A stretch of DNA of 64,000 nucleotides, taken from contig NC_066584.1 in NCBI RefSeq assembly GCF_024323335.1, positions 234,872,994 to 234,936,993 on the forward strand, given 5' to 3'. This stretch comes from Lathyrus oleraceus. Its lineage: Eukaryota; Streptophyta; Magnoliopsida; Fabales; Fabaceae. The position numbers were made by a program, and so were the translations under genes. Shown one piece after another: positions 11,757-22,521 of the stretch (positions are counted from its first letter, which is position 1; each line of letters begins with the position of its first letter). The notes under the pieces are model-generated. The model was not told the origin of the DNA. It did not search any database and saw only the letters and a list, made by a program, of their open reading frames with translations.

Positions 11757-12598
11757 ACTGCGTCTAGCATGATCGTTTGCGCTTTGGTTAAAGCATCATG
11801 GATAACACCCGGTAGGGATCAGTTGGAATCGTTTTGTTCAGAAGGCAGAAAGCACGGAGAGTCTGAGGACATATGGGGTGTAACCGAGTTGGAACTCGAT
11901 GAGATCACGGGTTTCACATTGCCATTAGGATAGATTTTTCCTTTTGTGCGCAATTACCTCTTTTCAGGAATTGCTTCCTTTGTATTGCTCAATTTGAGCC
12001 ACACACTTTTCCAATCAATAAAATGCATATTCAGTCAAATAATTTTGTTTTTGTTTTTCATTACCGCTTTGATTGCAAAAACGTCCAATTATTGTGATAA
12101 CGAATCTTGCATTTTAAGACATACAGGTCCCTTCCAAGGCATGCTTATAAGATTGAAACTTGAAATCTTATTCGGAAGGTTGGGTGACCCAAGTGTTGAA
12201 ATCTTGACACGTCTGGGGCACAGTTTTATCTAACGATCTCTTTTGCAGGTATTGTTAGGTATTTTCACTCACTTGCAGGTTGTGATGTGGAAACTTTTGA
12301 CGAAACAATCCCCATGGAGTCCAGTCAGGGACGGATGAATGGAAGAATGGTGAAAGGACGACGGGAGGACGTACGACGATCCTTGGAATTAATCAAGAAG
12401 ACTCTTCAAAAGTCGGAAGATTGGAAAGTCTGTATAAATCCCAGGAGTTCGTTCTCCGTCGATGTACGGAGCGGTTTGGAATACAAGATGATGGAGCAGA
12501 AAAGTCCAGAGGAGTCTGGGAGTTCTCAAAAGTGGAAAGCTGATAGTGGAGTTAGATGGTGAATGCCAAGGGGTCGACGAGTCGACGGGTGTTCAGTA
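11757..12598 (+). other. Ogre-1 3' UTR, unique part
   Basis: No coding or repeat structure that I can support. Short open frames (11745-11933, 11946-12233, 12287-12562) lack recognisable features and lie in a region that is non-coding in other Ogre elements. Confidence 0.6.
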
Positions 12599-12599
12599 C

Positions 12600-13025
12600 C
12601 AGACTGTCCTCCTCCCCAAGCAGAGTCGTGAGGACTAATTCCCCAGCAGATTCATGGTCTGTGGCTTCCCTAGCAGGGTCAGGATGGTTATCCCCAGCAG
12701 GTTTCAGATCGATGCTTCCCCAGTCGCCAGGCCTGAAGGTTGCAGTTTTCCTAGCGGAGGTATCTGTGGGTGGTGGTTTCCCAAGCAGAGTCAGGAGTGT
12801 TGCATCCCCAGCAAGTCAAAGACTGTTGTTTCCCCACAGAGTGCATTGGTGGTTCCTTCCCCAGCGATTCCCCAAGCGGATCGGGGGCAGAGGAGGCTAT
12901 TCCCCAACAAGGTTTGCTTATCCCCAGCAGCAGTACTATTCCCCAGGAGGGTGGAGATCGGAGTGTTAGCAAGTTCCTCAGCAGAGTGTCTCGAGCTCCC
13001 CAGAAGAGTCCCTTGAGGGGGATAC
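12600..13025 (+). repeat. Array of PBS-complementary motifs (TCCCCAGCAGAGTC-like)
   Basis: At least twelve variants of TCCCCAGCAGAGTC at irregular 20-50 bp spacing. Examples are TCCCCAAGCAGAGTCG at 12613-12628 and TTTCCCAAGCAGAGTC at 12777-12792; others read CCCCAGCAGG and CCCCAGCAAGTC. The consensus equals the complement of the element's PBS. Open frames over this stretch on both strands (for example 12556-12969) are by-products. Confidence 0.75.
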
Positions 13026-13186
13026 TTTTTATGCATTCATCATGAAAAAATAGCATAGCATATTGCATAATAAATCGCGTAGCATTTCCATAATTATGGA
13101 GCATTACGCAGAAAAATCAATCATGCATCATTGCAAGCATGAGCTAGTCTCAGACTATGGTCATCGTTTGAGAGGTGGTTCGCCCA

Positions 13187-13510
13187 AAGGTGAAGATGCT
13201 ACTCCAAGGAGTTTGGTATCGTGACAACAATATTCCCCAGTAGTGCGATACTGGAGGAAATTTTCTGTCGGACAGAGATGGGAATGTTGCGCGATCAGCG
13301 CGACTTGAGCCGTGGTTACCATTCGAGAATGGGTTTTGCCGGTCAGTAAAGATGATACTCCAAGGAGTTCAGCATTGTGACGTTAGGTCAATGGTATTCC
13401 CCAGTAGTGCGATACTGGAGGAAGATTTCTATCGTGCGAGATGGAAGTTGGAAGATGTTACTCTGAGGGGTTCAGCATCGTGATTTTGGAGCAACAGTAT
13501 TTCCCAGTCA
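13187..13510 (+). repeat. Degenerate ~165-bp tandem repeat with hairpins
   Basis: Three diverged units share ACTCCAAGGAGT (a 5-bp stem with AA loop) and, in two of them, CCAGTA-GTGCGA-TACTGG (13237-13254 and about 165 bp later). The third unit has lost most pairing. Confidence 0.65.
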
Positions 13511-13536
13511 TCAGTTAATGTCTGGTCGAGTTTTGT

Positions 13537-14037
13537 TCGATGTCCTGTAAACATCATTGTTCGATGTCCTGTAAACATCCTTGTTCGATGTCCTGTAAAC
13601 ATCATAGTTCGATGTCCAGTAAACATCCTTCTTCGATGTCCTGTAAACATCCTTCTTCGATGTCCTGTAAACATCCTTGTTCGATGTCCAATAAACATCC
13701 TTGTTCGATGTCCTGTAAACATCCTTGTCCGATGTCCTGTAAACATCCTTGTTCGATGTCCAGTAAACATCATTGTTCGATGTCCTGTAAACATCCTTGT
13801 TCGATGTCCTGTAAACATCCTTGTTCGATGTCCAGTAAACATCATTGTTCGATGTCCAGTAAACATCCTTGTTCGATGTCCTGTAAACATCCTTGTTCGA
13901 TGTCCTGTAAACATCCTTGTTCGATGTCCTGTAAACATCCTTGTTCGATGTCCTGTAAACATCCTTCTTCGATGTCCTGTAAACATCCTTCTTCGATGTC
14001 CTGTCAACATCATTGATTCGATGTCCAGTAAACGTCG
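13537..14037 (+). repeat. 24-bp tandem array, 21 copies
   Basis: The unit is TCGATGTCCTGTAAACATCC plus TTGT. Each copy has a dyad GATGT-7 nt-ACATC. Variants CCAGTAA and CCAATAA alternate in the loop, and the final copy (ACGTC) has lost a pair. Because 24 is a multiple of 3, both strands stay open and give false repeat proteins. It lies between pol and the 3' LTR, where Ogre-type elements are known to host hypervariable tandem repeats. Confidence 0.95.
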
Positions 14038-14149
14038 AGTTTCTTCCCGGTCATTGGTTAATGTCTGGTCGAAGGTGTACCCTCTGACATGTCGCCATCG
14101 GAGTGGTATTTTGGTGTTATTTCTGACGTTGCCAGCGGTATTATCACAA

Positions 14150-14400
14150 GAAATTGAAAAACGGGGTTCAAATGGAGAAAAGGAGACACAAGGTGTTTTC
14201 TGGAGAGTGGGGTTCACAGTGGCGATCGCAAGTTATCGTCAGGCGACTGGGGTTCAAATGGAGAATGGGGTTCATTATTTGGCAAACAAGATGTCGGGGT
14301 TCAAATGCAGTGATCGGGGACCATTTGCGCAAAGAGAAAAATTTCGGGGTTCAAGAAAACGAAAAAAGAGAAAATTTTGGGGTTCAAGAAAAAAAAACAA
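14150..14400 (+). repeat. GGGGTTCAA-type short repeats
   Basis: Seven or more occurrences of GGGGTTCA(A/C) followed by A/G-rich spacers of 10-40 bp, becoming purine-rich near 14340-14410. Likely another degenerate 3' UTR array. Confidence 0.6.
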
Positions 14401-14680
14401 AAAAGAAATAATAATCCCCAACGGATGTGGTGTTCAGGCCATAGTTATCCCTGTGTTACCATTTATTTTGGTATCCAGGTCGACGTTGCTGTTTCGGTGA
14501 TCAGGCCGACTTTCTCCGTTCCAGACGGATGTTTGCTTCGAGATTGCTTCTTTGCCAATTCTGACCGGCATTGTTAATTATTTCCCATCAGAGTGCAAAT
14601 TGTTCGTCTGTTCTTGGTATTCAATCACTCTTCATCCTGGTCATCTGAAAGCCGAGGCTATTCATATCGACAGGTTCACA

Positions 14681-14700
14681 GTGGATTGAATAGGGGCAGC
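14681..14700 (+). promoter_or_regulatory. Polypurine tract of Ogre-1
   Basis: GATTGAATAGGGGCAGC ends exactly at the 3' LTR. The AATAGGGGCA core recurs before the Ogre-2 3' LTR and, reversed, next to the element 3 and element 4 LTRs. Primer for plus-strand synthesis. Confidence 0.85.
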
Positions 14701-17700
14701 TGTAACACCTCAAAATTTGCCCTCCTCTCTTGGGATTAGCTTAACATATTGCATATCATTTTGTAGGATATTAGACATTGCATTGCATATCATGTGGTTA
14801 CATTGTGCAAATCATCCTTCCAAGTCTTGATCAGAAGATAAAGAGGTGGATATATGCAAGTTGATGGTTTCATTGATTGAATGGATTGGTCATTAATCAT
14901 CTAGGGATGTGGGATTCAAATTAGGGTTACTTGATTTCTCAAGAGGATTGGTCTTCATCTTGGTTGCAATGATACATCATCATCATCATGGTTTTGATAT
15001 CACCAAGAGATTCAAGAGATTGATCAGGTACCTTGAGATTAGGGTTTTGACCACTGGTCAACCCTAATCAGTTGTATTGGGCCAATCAGGGCATGGCAAG
15101 GAGATGGGGTCTATAATGGATATGAGGATAATTTCATGATTATATTGAGCTTATGGAAGCTAGGGTTTCATCCTTGAGCCATTTCATCAGTAGGTTGAGG
15201 CTCAACTTGATCAGTGCATTGCCAAATTCATCTATTAGTTGAAAAAGTCAACTGTGGTCAACTGTGCTTGATTTTATGGATTTGGAGGTGGGAGAGAGTT
15301 GGATACACTTCATTCATGTTGAATCAAGTTTCATTTGACATTTCAAACATCAAGAATGAAGAAAATAAAATCAGGAGAAAAGTTGCCAAAGATAGAAAGT
15401 GACTTGTAATGAAAGTTTCCAAAAATGGAAAGTTTTTCACCACAAAATTACATGTCCAAAAATGCTTCAAATGAAATTTTGTTCAACATGAAAGTTGTAT
15501 ATCTTGCTCTCACCTTTCCAAAAAGTCCAAGAACTTGAATTTCTCATATATGGTTGACAAGTTATGGTCCAATCATTTTCCAAAAATGCCTAAAATCAGA
15601 GTGGCATAACTTTCACATGGAATGTCCAATTTGGGTGATCTTCCTTTGAGCAAACCCCATTTCACATGTACTTTCATGATGCATGGTCAAAATTCATCAA
15701 AAATGGTCAAGGCAAAAAGTCATTTTTCAAGTGGATTCTTTTGAATTTTTGGTGTGAACATGTGAATTTGAAATTTACAAGGCCTATGCATATGAAACCA
15801 CTTCCAACACACTCCAAATAGCAAATCTGACTTGTTGGAACTGTCATGGTACTGTTACATTGCCAATTTGAAAAGGTCATTTTTGGACTTTCACTTAAAA
15901 CCACATTAACACTAATTCACTTGGATTTGCTAATTGTAATTAAGAGATGGATTAAGAAGTTGGTATAAAGCCTTAACTGTAACAGAATTGCTAATCATAC
16001 TCACATTCTCCAAGATTGCAACAAACTTTTTCATCAAAACCTCTCAAATTCTCTCAAAAAAACTTCATCACTTTTTTTCACATTTCTTCATGAATTCTTC
16101 ATCATTTTGGTTGGTTCTTCGTGGATCCATGCTCTACATGTAATTGTGAGTAACTGTTTTGCAAAATTCGTGGCCAAATCTTCAAGAATTCCAACTGTCC
16201 AAAGCTTGCACAACAATGGCATCTTCATGATTCTTGCACTTGGAGCTGTTTCGAGCCAAGCTGATCACTCTAATCAACTTCCATAGCTTCAGGCTTCATC
16301 TGTTTTTGGTTTTTACACGTGGAAACTCAAAGATCACCAGCTGCCATCTCCAAGAGGTTAGGTTTCGAATTTCTCTATTGCTTAAATTGTTAGGTGGTTT
16401 TGGTAGGTCTTTGATCATAGAACATCATGCAACTCGTGGTTTGTGATTTGGTTGAGTGTAGTGAGAGAAATCTTGAATTGAAGTTTTGATGTGCAAACTT
16501 AAATCGTTCGATCCGTGCTGTACAGTTAGAATTAGGTTAAAATAATTGCATATTCATCATGTACATGTTCAGACGGTTCTTTTGATGTATGGATTGTAGC
16601 ATTTGGTGAGAAATTGTTCTTGGCCAATTTTCTGGAAATCTGGAGATGTTCATAGTCAAGAACGCGATGAATAGTGCGTTTGATCCATTTTTTCCCTTTC
16701 CATTTTGAATATGGCGTTTCCCGCTAGCATTATCCAATAGGAACGCGCCATGGCATTAAGTGGAGACGGCGTCGTTTTGGTCATGTTGTTAAGAATTACA
16801 ACCGTGCCATTGTCTTATTAATTCGTTTTATTATTTTATTTCTTTTTCCTTTGTTATTTCATTTTGATGCTTGAACCTAAAAAATTCATAAATGATTCAA
16901 AACTTGTCCAAATTTTGTGATATTTTTTTCACCATGCTCCTTACAATGTGTAGAATTTAATCATGATTTTTGTGATTTTTGTGCACGTGTAAAAAATTAA
17001 AATGCCTAGGGTTTGCTTGGTAGTGTCACATTGGTACATGCTTTGCCATATCTTTCATAAAATGATGATGCTTTCAAAGAAATGGATGAAATTTTTTGTG
17101 CATATTCTGAACACTTTGATGGTGATTTTGATGTAGAGTTTGTGGTTTTTGGATACCTGGATGTTGAGATATGAATTTTTGAATAAAGGTGTGACAATTT
17201 GTGTCACACCAAGCTTGATGAATTTCATGATTTTATTTGCCTTGCTTAGGGATGTTGAATTGAGCCAATTTTTTGCATGATTGAGCATATGTATGTTGAG
17301 ATGACATGTGAATTTTTATGGATTTATTGATGGCATTTCCTATTTGATTGGAATTTTTCCCTCTGTTTGGTCATTTTGTTGATTGTTTGTGACACATGTT
17401 ACCATTTGATTTGTGAAATTCTGGTCATTGATTGTATGAGTGTGAAATTTGACATGTGGATTGTAGATACATTATAGGACATTGTGGTTTTGATCTAATT
17501 TATTTATCTTGTTGTGTCACTGTTTTATGATTTATGGAAGTTGATACTTGTTTGGATACCATGTGTTGACTTGCTTGAACTTGTGTGAATTCTTGATTTT
17601 CATTGACCTACTTCCTTTTGTCCAATTGAGCTGAAAATTGGTATGCTACTCATTGAATGTGTTCTGTTTAGACTTGAATTTTTGTGGAATTTATTGAGCT

Positions 17701-19591
17701 GTTTTGATATGGATTTGATGTTGATCATTCTGTTTGGTCTTTTGAAGTTGCAAATTGCATGTGTGATACCTTTTTGTGCATGAAATGATGATAATGAATG
17801 ATATGAGCATGGGACCAATTGCATTTGTTTCTAATTTGTTGGAATGTGATTTTGGATAATTTTCACTTGCTGTTTTGAATTTTTCATCTCCTTTGGACCC
17901 TAGGCTTGTCCTAGTGGTCTTGTTTCTCACTTTTGAGTTATGTTTCAGGTTGAGATGCAAATGCCTTAAGGAGAAAAATGCGAGTTGATTGAATTGAGTT
18001 TGGTTGCTTGTTGTAAGCTAACTTGTGTGTTTTGTAGGATGCTTGACTCAATTGAGTTGATTGTGCTTTGCACATTGCATTGGTTGACTGTATATATTAA
18101 CTGTTTGACTTTTGCTGTTTGTTTTGACTTTGTGACTTGAATACTGACTGTGCTTGATTGATTCCAGGTACCATAGTCGCTTTAGTTCTTTAAGAACTTG
18201 ATGTGCTGCTGCTTGGTTGTGTAAACCAGTTGAGGTAGACTCTCTTGTCTCCATGTAGTCTGGAAGACCTGGCCTGTTACTTGGCCAGGCAACTGTCTGA
18301 AGTCCTCCTTAAGAGGCGATGTTTGTGATTGTTTAATTTTGTCCCCAAGCAGGTAAAGACCTCTATGAGGCAATTGGCGGAACCCAAGGGATATGCAATC
18401 TATCCCCCGCTATTCTTGTTGAGTCGTCCCTCTGCTCACACCACTGTGTTGATGCATTGGGACATTAACCCAAGATCTTGTACATTTGTACAGTCGAGTC
18501 AGAGTCTTGAGTGTAGAAGGGTTCCTCCATTCTGGACCCACGCTCCTTTGTCTGAAGCTCTCCCTGGCCAGGGATAAGAGCTGTGAAGTCTAATTTTCAC
18601 TCACCTTTCATCTGCTTCACCCTGACTCTCAATGTCAGGGTTAAGAGCGAATACTACCCTGTACAGTTGACTTGCCTCGGCAGTCCACCCTTGTTTTAGC
18701 CTCACTTGACTAGATATAGTGTGTGCTATGTGAAATGTTTGCTTTATTTTGATTGATGCTTGCATGCTTGTTCTTCCTGGTTAGGATTAGCTTGCTGTTG
18801 TGCAAGTAGATAGAAACCATAACATAGGGCAATGATGCATGATAACACTAGGCTCGAGTACAGCTCCCTAGTAGTGTGTCTCCCCTTGGTTTCTGGCTAG
18901 AATTTCTTTCCCTTTCAGGGGAACTACGTCGCCCTGATCCTCATACCAGATGAGGTACGTAGGCAGGAGACCGTACGAGGTCTCTCCGGGCACCTTTTTT
19001 CTTTTTGTGTGTGTTTGTTTGACAGTTGCTAGGCTCGAGTTCCCGACTCCCTAGTAGCTTGGTTGTTTGTTTCTTCTTGTGTGTCAGGATATGGATGTAA
19101 GACCAGCGATTGGCTGTCCGTATCCTGAGTGTGTTTGTTTGGTTCGGAAGCCGATGTAAGTCCAGTGGTTGGCATTCAGGTTCCAAGTTTTCCCGTGTTT
19201 GTGTTTGTTTGTTTGGAGTGCGTGAGCCGAACTACGACAGCTCTGATTCTCGTTCCAGACGAGATACGTAGGCATAGGACGCGATGTCCTAGCGAACCCT
19301 CTCCTCTTTTACCCCACCTGTGTTATCTTCAGTGTGTGTGTGTGATGTTTGTTTAGCAACCTTTTCTTTCTTTTAGAGCGTGGATCCCGTCGAGTACGAC
19401 GGACGTGAGGGGTGCTAATACCTTCCCCTTGCGTAACCGACTCCCGTACCCTTTCTCTTTGGTCGCGAGACCATGCTTTTTCTCAGGTTTACTCTGAGTG
19501 TTTCCTTTCCCTCTTTTGGGATAAATAACGCACGGTGGCGGCTCTGTGTTGTTTTGTTTTAGCCCGCCGGTTGTTTTTCGCGGATGCGACA
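14701..19591 (+). repeat. Ogre-1 3' LTR
   Basis: 4891 bp, same ends as the 5' copy. It differs from it by scattered substitutions and a few small indels (10 bp near 15250, AAAA near 16060). The structural modules recur at 18924-18984 and 19232-19291. Confidence 0.93.
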
Positions 19592-19596
19592 GACAT
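19592..19596. repeat. Target-site duplication of Ogre-1, right copy (GACAT)
   Basis: Identical to 1502-1506. Confidence 0.9.
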
Positions 19597-21450
19597 GAGT
19601 ATTATGAAAAATATGTCCAGCTAAACCGTTTAGAATTCGGAATGTGAGGTTCGTCATTTTGACGGTACTCACATCTAAGGTGGAAACTATTGATTAAAAT
19701 AGGATTCGTTTTGGGATCGATTTTTATACTGTTTTAAATTATAATTATTTACCGTGAAAGTGTAAAGCTTAGAAATATTGGTTCCGTTTCGAAAGAGAGG
19801 AACCCGTATCTTAGATGAAATAATAAAAATCAGATTTTTAAAGTAAATCAAGAGCGACAACAAAGGTTATTTTAAATATCAAAAACAATCATTTTCAAAA
19901 ATAGAGTTTATAGGAATATATGTGTTGCGACATCAGGCATTTGTAAGTTTGAACTATGGCTTTATGTGAGCGACAACCAGTATCACCTTTAAATATGTTT
20001 TTCACCTAAAAAAATGTTCTAGTTAGTTATAAGTTCTTAATTTTCAAAAATATAAGTTTTATACTTTAACAGGATGAACCGCGACAACGACAATATAGAA
20101 TTTAGAATAAAACTCAGTTTCGTCTAGCAAACGCAAACTGTTCATTTAAATTAAGTTTCTTCCTATTAAAGAAAAATATTCTCCCAATTTAATCTAATTA
20201 ACCCGACGACCTCTTATACTCCGATACATTACGATTCCATGTGGGTTCGACGACCTCACATAGCCTTAAATTTACATAGCAACAATAGATATTAGTAAAG
20301 TTCATTATGATTCCATGTGGGTTCGACGACCTCTTATACTCCGATACATTACATGCACTTTCCTAAAACATCTAATAGAAGGAAAAGATAGAACACATCA
20401 ATGAGAACCGCTCACTGATTTCTTAAGAATTCTGACCCAATTATTCCCCTAAGAAATCAGACGGTCATTGACTTCTCAAGAGTCTGACCAAACTGGTCGC
20501 TTGAGGAATACAATCAGAGTTACATAAATAAGTTTTATGTTTACAAAGTTTTCTTCTTGATAATAAGAGTACACAAAATTATAATTAGAGTTTCACACTT
20601 AAGCAAGATATGAAATAGGTAGCTCTAAGTGTTTGCAAATAAAGTTTCTCTTTTCTCTTTTCTTTTATACATAGATGACTTTCTTTAATGGATCTTCTTC
20701 ATTACGAAGTCTTAGATTTGAAGTCGTTTTGTTTTGTAATAATCCACCATCATCCATCTTCATGCCTTATCATGCACTCTTTATGCATCTTCATGCATGC
20801 TCTTAATGTAAATGCTTTTACCTTTTTATATAGGAAGAATAGATCCGTTAGAGGATAAGATTAACGCTTTCTTCGAGGTACACCTTTTATCGTATAGTAG
20901 GTAGGTACATTAGTAAATCTTGGGTAGGTAGAAAAAAAATCTAGCCGTTTGAAGAAGTACTTATTGATTTGACGTTTGATTAGCATAATTTATAATAACT
21001 CTTCACCCATTAAAATACTCTAGAATAATGTCTTTGCATACACGATGAAATGTTCAGAGTTCAAAACCTATTCGAGTATGAGGATATTGATATAAATATT
21101 TATGATGTCCAGACTTCAGAGTCTCTTATATTAGAGTCCATAGTCTCTATATTTAGAGTCTCTCTAGGACCAGAGTTTAGAGGCTTGATATAACATAGTC
21201 TTGCAAAATCATTCTGAAAAGTTCCTTTGCAATAGTGTTGACTTTGATAAACCTGTAGTTTGACTTATCTTACTTCAGCATTTCTTTCAGAGTTTACTCT
21301 TTTACAGATTTGACTATCACTCATAATCTATTTCTTTAGATATTGTAGATTTGTACACTTGAACACACAGTTAGTGTATAAAATTGTTCTTCTACTTTTT
21401 GCTATCATCAAAACTTAAGGTATGTAGATATAAAACCAAACTTGTTCTTA
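19597..21450. other. Unassigned flank with direct and inverted repeats
   Basis: No ORF with family resemblance. CGACGACCTCTTATACTCCG occurs from 20204 and again from 20324, and GATTCCATGTGGGTTCGACG from 20233 and again from 20309, so two direct repeats are interleaved. CTGATTTCTTA (20415-20425) and TAAGAAATCAG (20450-20460) form an 11-bp perfect inverted repeat. The style suggests decayed LTR or leader sequence of another retroelement; this is inference. Confidence 0.45.
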
Positions 21451-21508
21451 CAAAATGAAGGAACTAGAAGCACATTATGTAGTACTAAATTATTGGACAA
21501 GAGACATC

Positions 21509-22505
21509 TCACATGCAATCAACAAGTGTGGATGTTCTAGTAGGAGTAAGAATTTGAAAAAGTTTTGTCATTTTCTTAATGTTTTGCAAAACATATGGTA
21601 AATAAGTAATATGATGTAGTGCACCACTATTAATTATCCATGTATGATTTGCATGTATATTACTGCTCATGGTATCGAGGTGAGGTGCTTGGTTTTTGTG
21701 CAGAATTTGAATTTTGTGATCCTCCATGCTTATTATAATCTCTTCTTTGAGTTCTTATGGATTCCCAATTTGCAGGGTATCCAACAATTTTGAAGCATAT
21801 ATCTTTGACACAACCATTCTTACCACACTGGTCATATTTGAATTTCGAGTAATTGTTCCACTTGGATTTATCATGTTTGGATGAATAAAAGGTTGAACCT
21901 GAATCAGTCTTGATGCATCTTTATGTTTCAGTTGCAAAACATGATTCCTCTCATTATATTTGATTGAAACACATCACAATGGTGGTAAAGAATCAGAGTG
22001 ATGATTGTGCCTTTAATGGCAGTGAATTGGTTATTGTTAAGACCTCCAAGAAACAGATGAACATGTTGATCCTTATCTCTTTTTGTTAAATATTTGGAAG
22101 CTCCATAGTTACACTTTAGTATCGCTAGTAATTCATTAGGTTCTTCAAAAATACTTTTGAATTGAGTGTAGTATTCTGTTACACTCATGTCAGACTCTTT
22201 CTGCATCATAAAAATGATGCGCCATATTTGTGATGCATTTATCTAAGCCAATCATTCTTCAAGATCAATCCATATGCCACAAGGAGTTGAGGCGTGAGAG
22301 ATGTTACCATGCAGGGTTGGATCTATGTCGTTAGTTATCCATGCCATCAACATGGAATCAGCTTTCTCCCAACTTTACAAATCTGCAGAATCCCATGATG
22401 GTTTCTTGATTGAACCATCAACAAAACCTATCTTTATTTTTGCATACAAAGCTATTTTCACGGCTCTAAGCCATGTGAGATAATTTTTCCAATTCAAGGT
22501 TGCAG
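21509..22505 (-). pseudogene. Ty1/copia gag-pol remnant
   Basis: Reading the minus strand from about 22505: NWKNYLTWLRAVKIALYAK, then WITNDIDPTL and GIWIDL, matching the N-terminus of copia gag (UBN2/DUF4219-like region). Next MSVTEYYTQFKSIFEE and LFLGGLNN (21928-22209) continue gag. Further on, CGKNGCVKDICFKIVGYP (near 21800) is a decayed zinc knuckle, and WIINSGALHHIT (near 21620) corresponds to the protease motif normally written DSGAS. Stops and frameshifts separate the pieces. At least three breaks; non-functional. Confidence 0.8.
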
Positions 22506-22521
22506 AAAGAAGCGGTGTTCC

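Larger units (their letters stand above)
1507..19591 (+). mobile_element. Ogre-1: Ogre-type Ty3/gypsy retrotransposon, non-autonomous
   Basis: An 18.1-kb element bounded by GACAT duplications. The order is 5' LTR (1507-6383), tRNA-Arg-type PBS (6386-6403), 1.2-kb leader, gag (7627-9270), AT-rich spacer, pol fragments (9591-11533), a 3.1-kb repetitive 3' UTR, polypurine tract and 3' LTR (14701-19591). Very long LTRs, the PBS and the long repeat-rich 3' UTR identify the Ogre/Tat group. ORF1 and protease are absent. Pol has lost the RT core and the integrase core, and the YVDD box reads YVGD. The LTR copies differ by scattered point changes and small indels (for example a 10-bp repeat near 15250 only in the 3' copy), about 1% by eye, so insertion was recent relative to the damage. 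Transposition in trans by another Ogre is the simplest reading, but is inference. Confidence 0.9.

Noticed and set aside
12556..13104. Overlapping 90-137 aa frames in several phases
   Set aside because: Low-stop composition of the CCCCAGCAG array; no conserved domain and no start context.
13537..14037. CRISPR-like repeat array
   Set aside because: Direct tandem units without unique spacers, in a plant retroelement; no cas genes.
13429..14217. Long open frames on both strands over the 24-bp array (repeat proteins with an 8-residue unit)
   Set aside because: A 24-bp period keeps all frames without a stop open on both strands; the array is in the 3' UTR of a retrotransposon.
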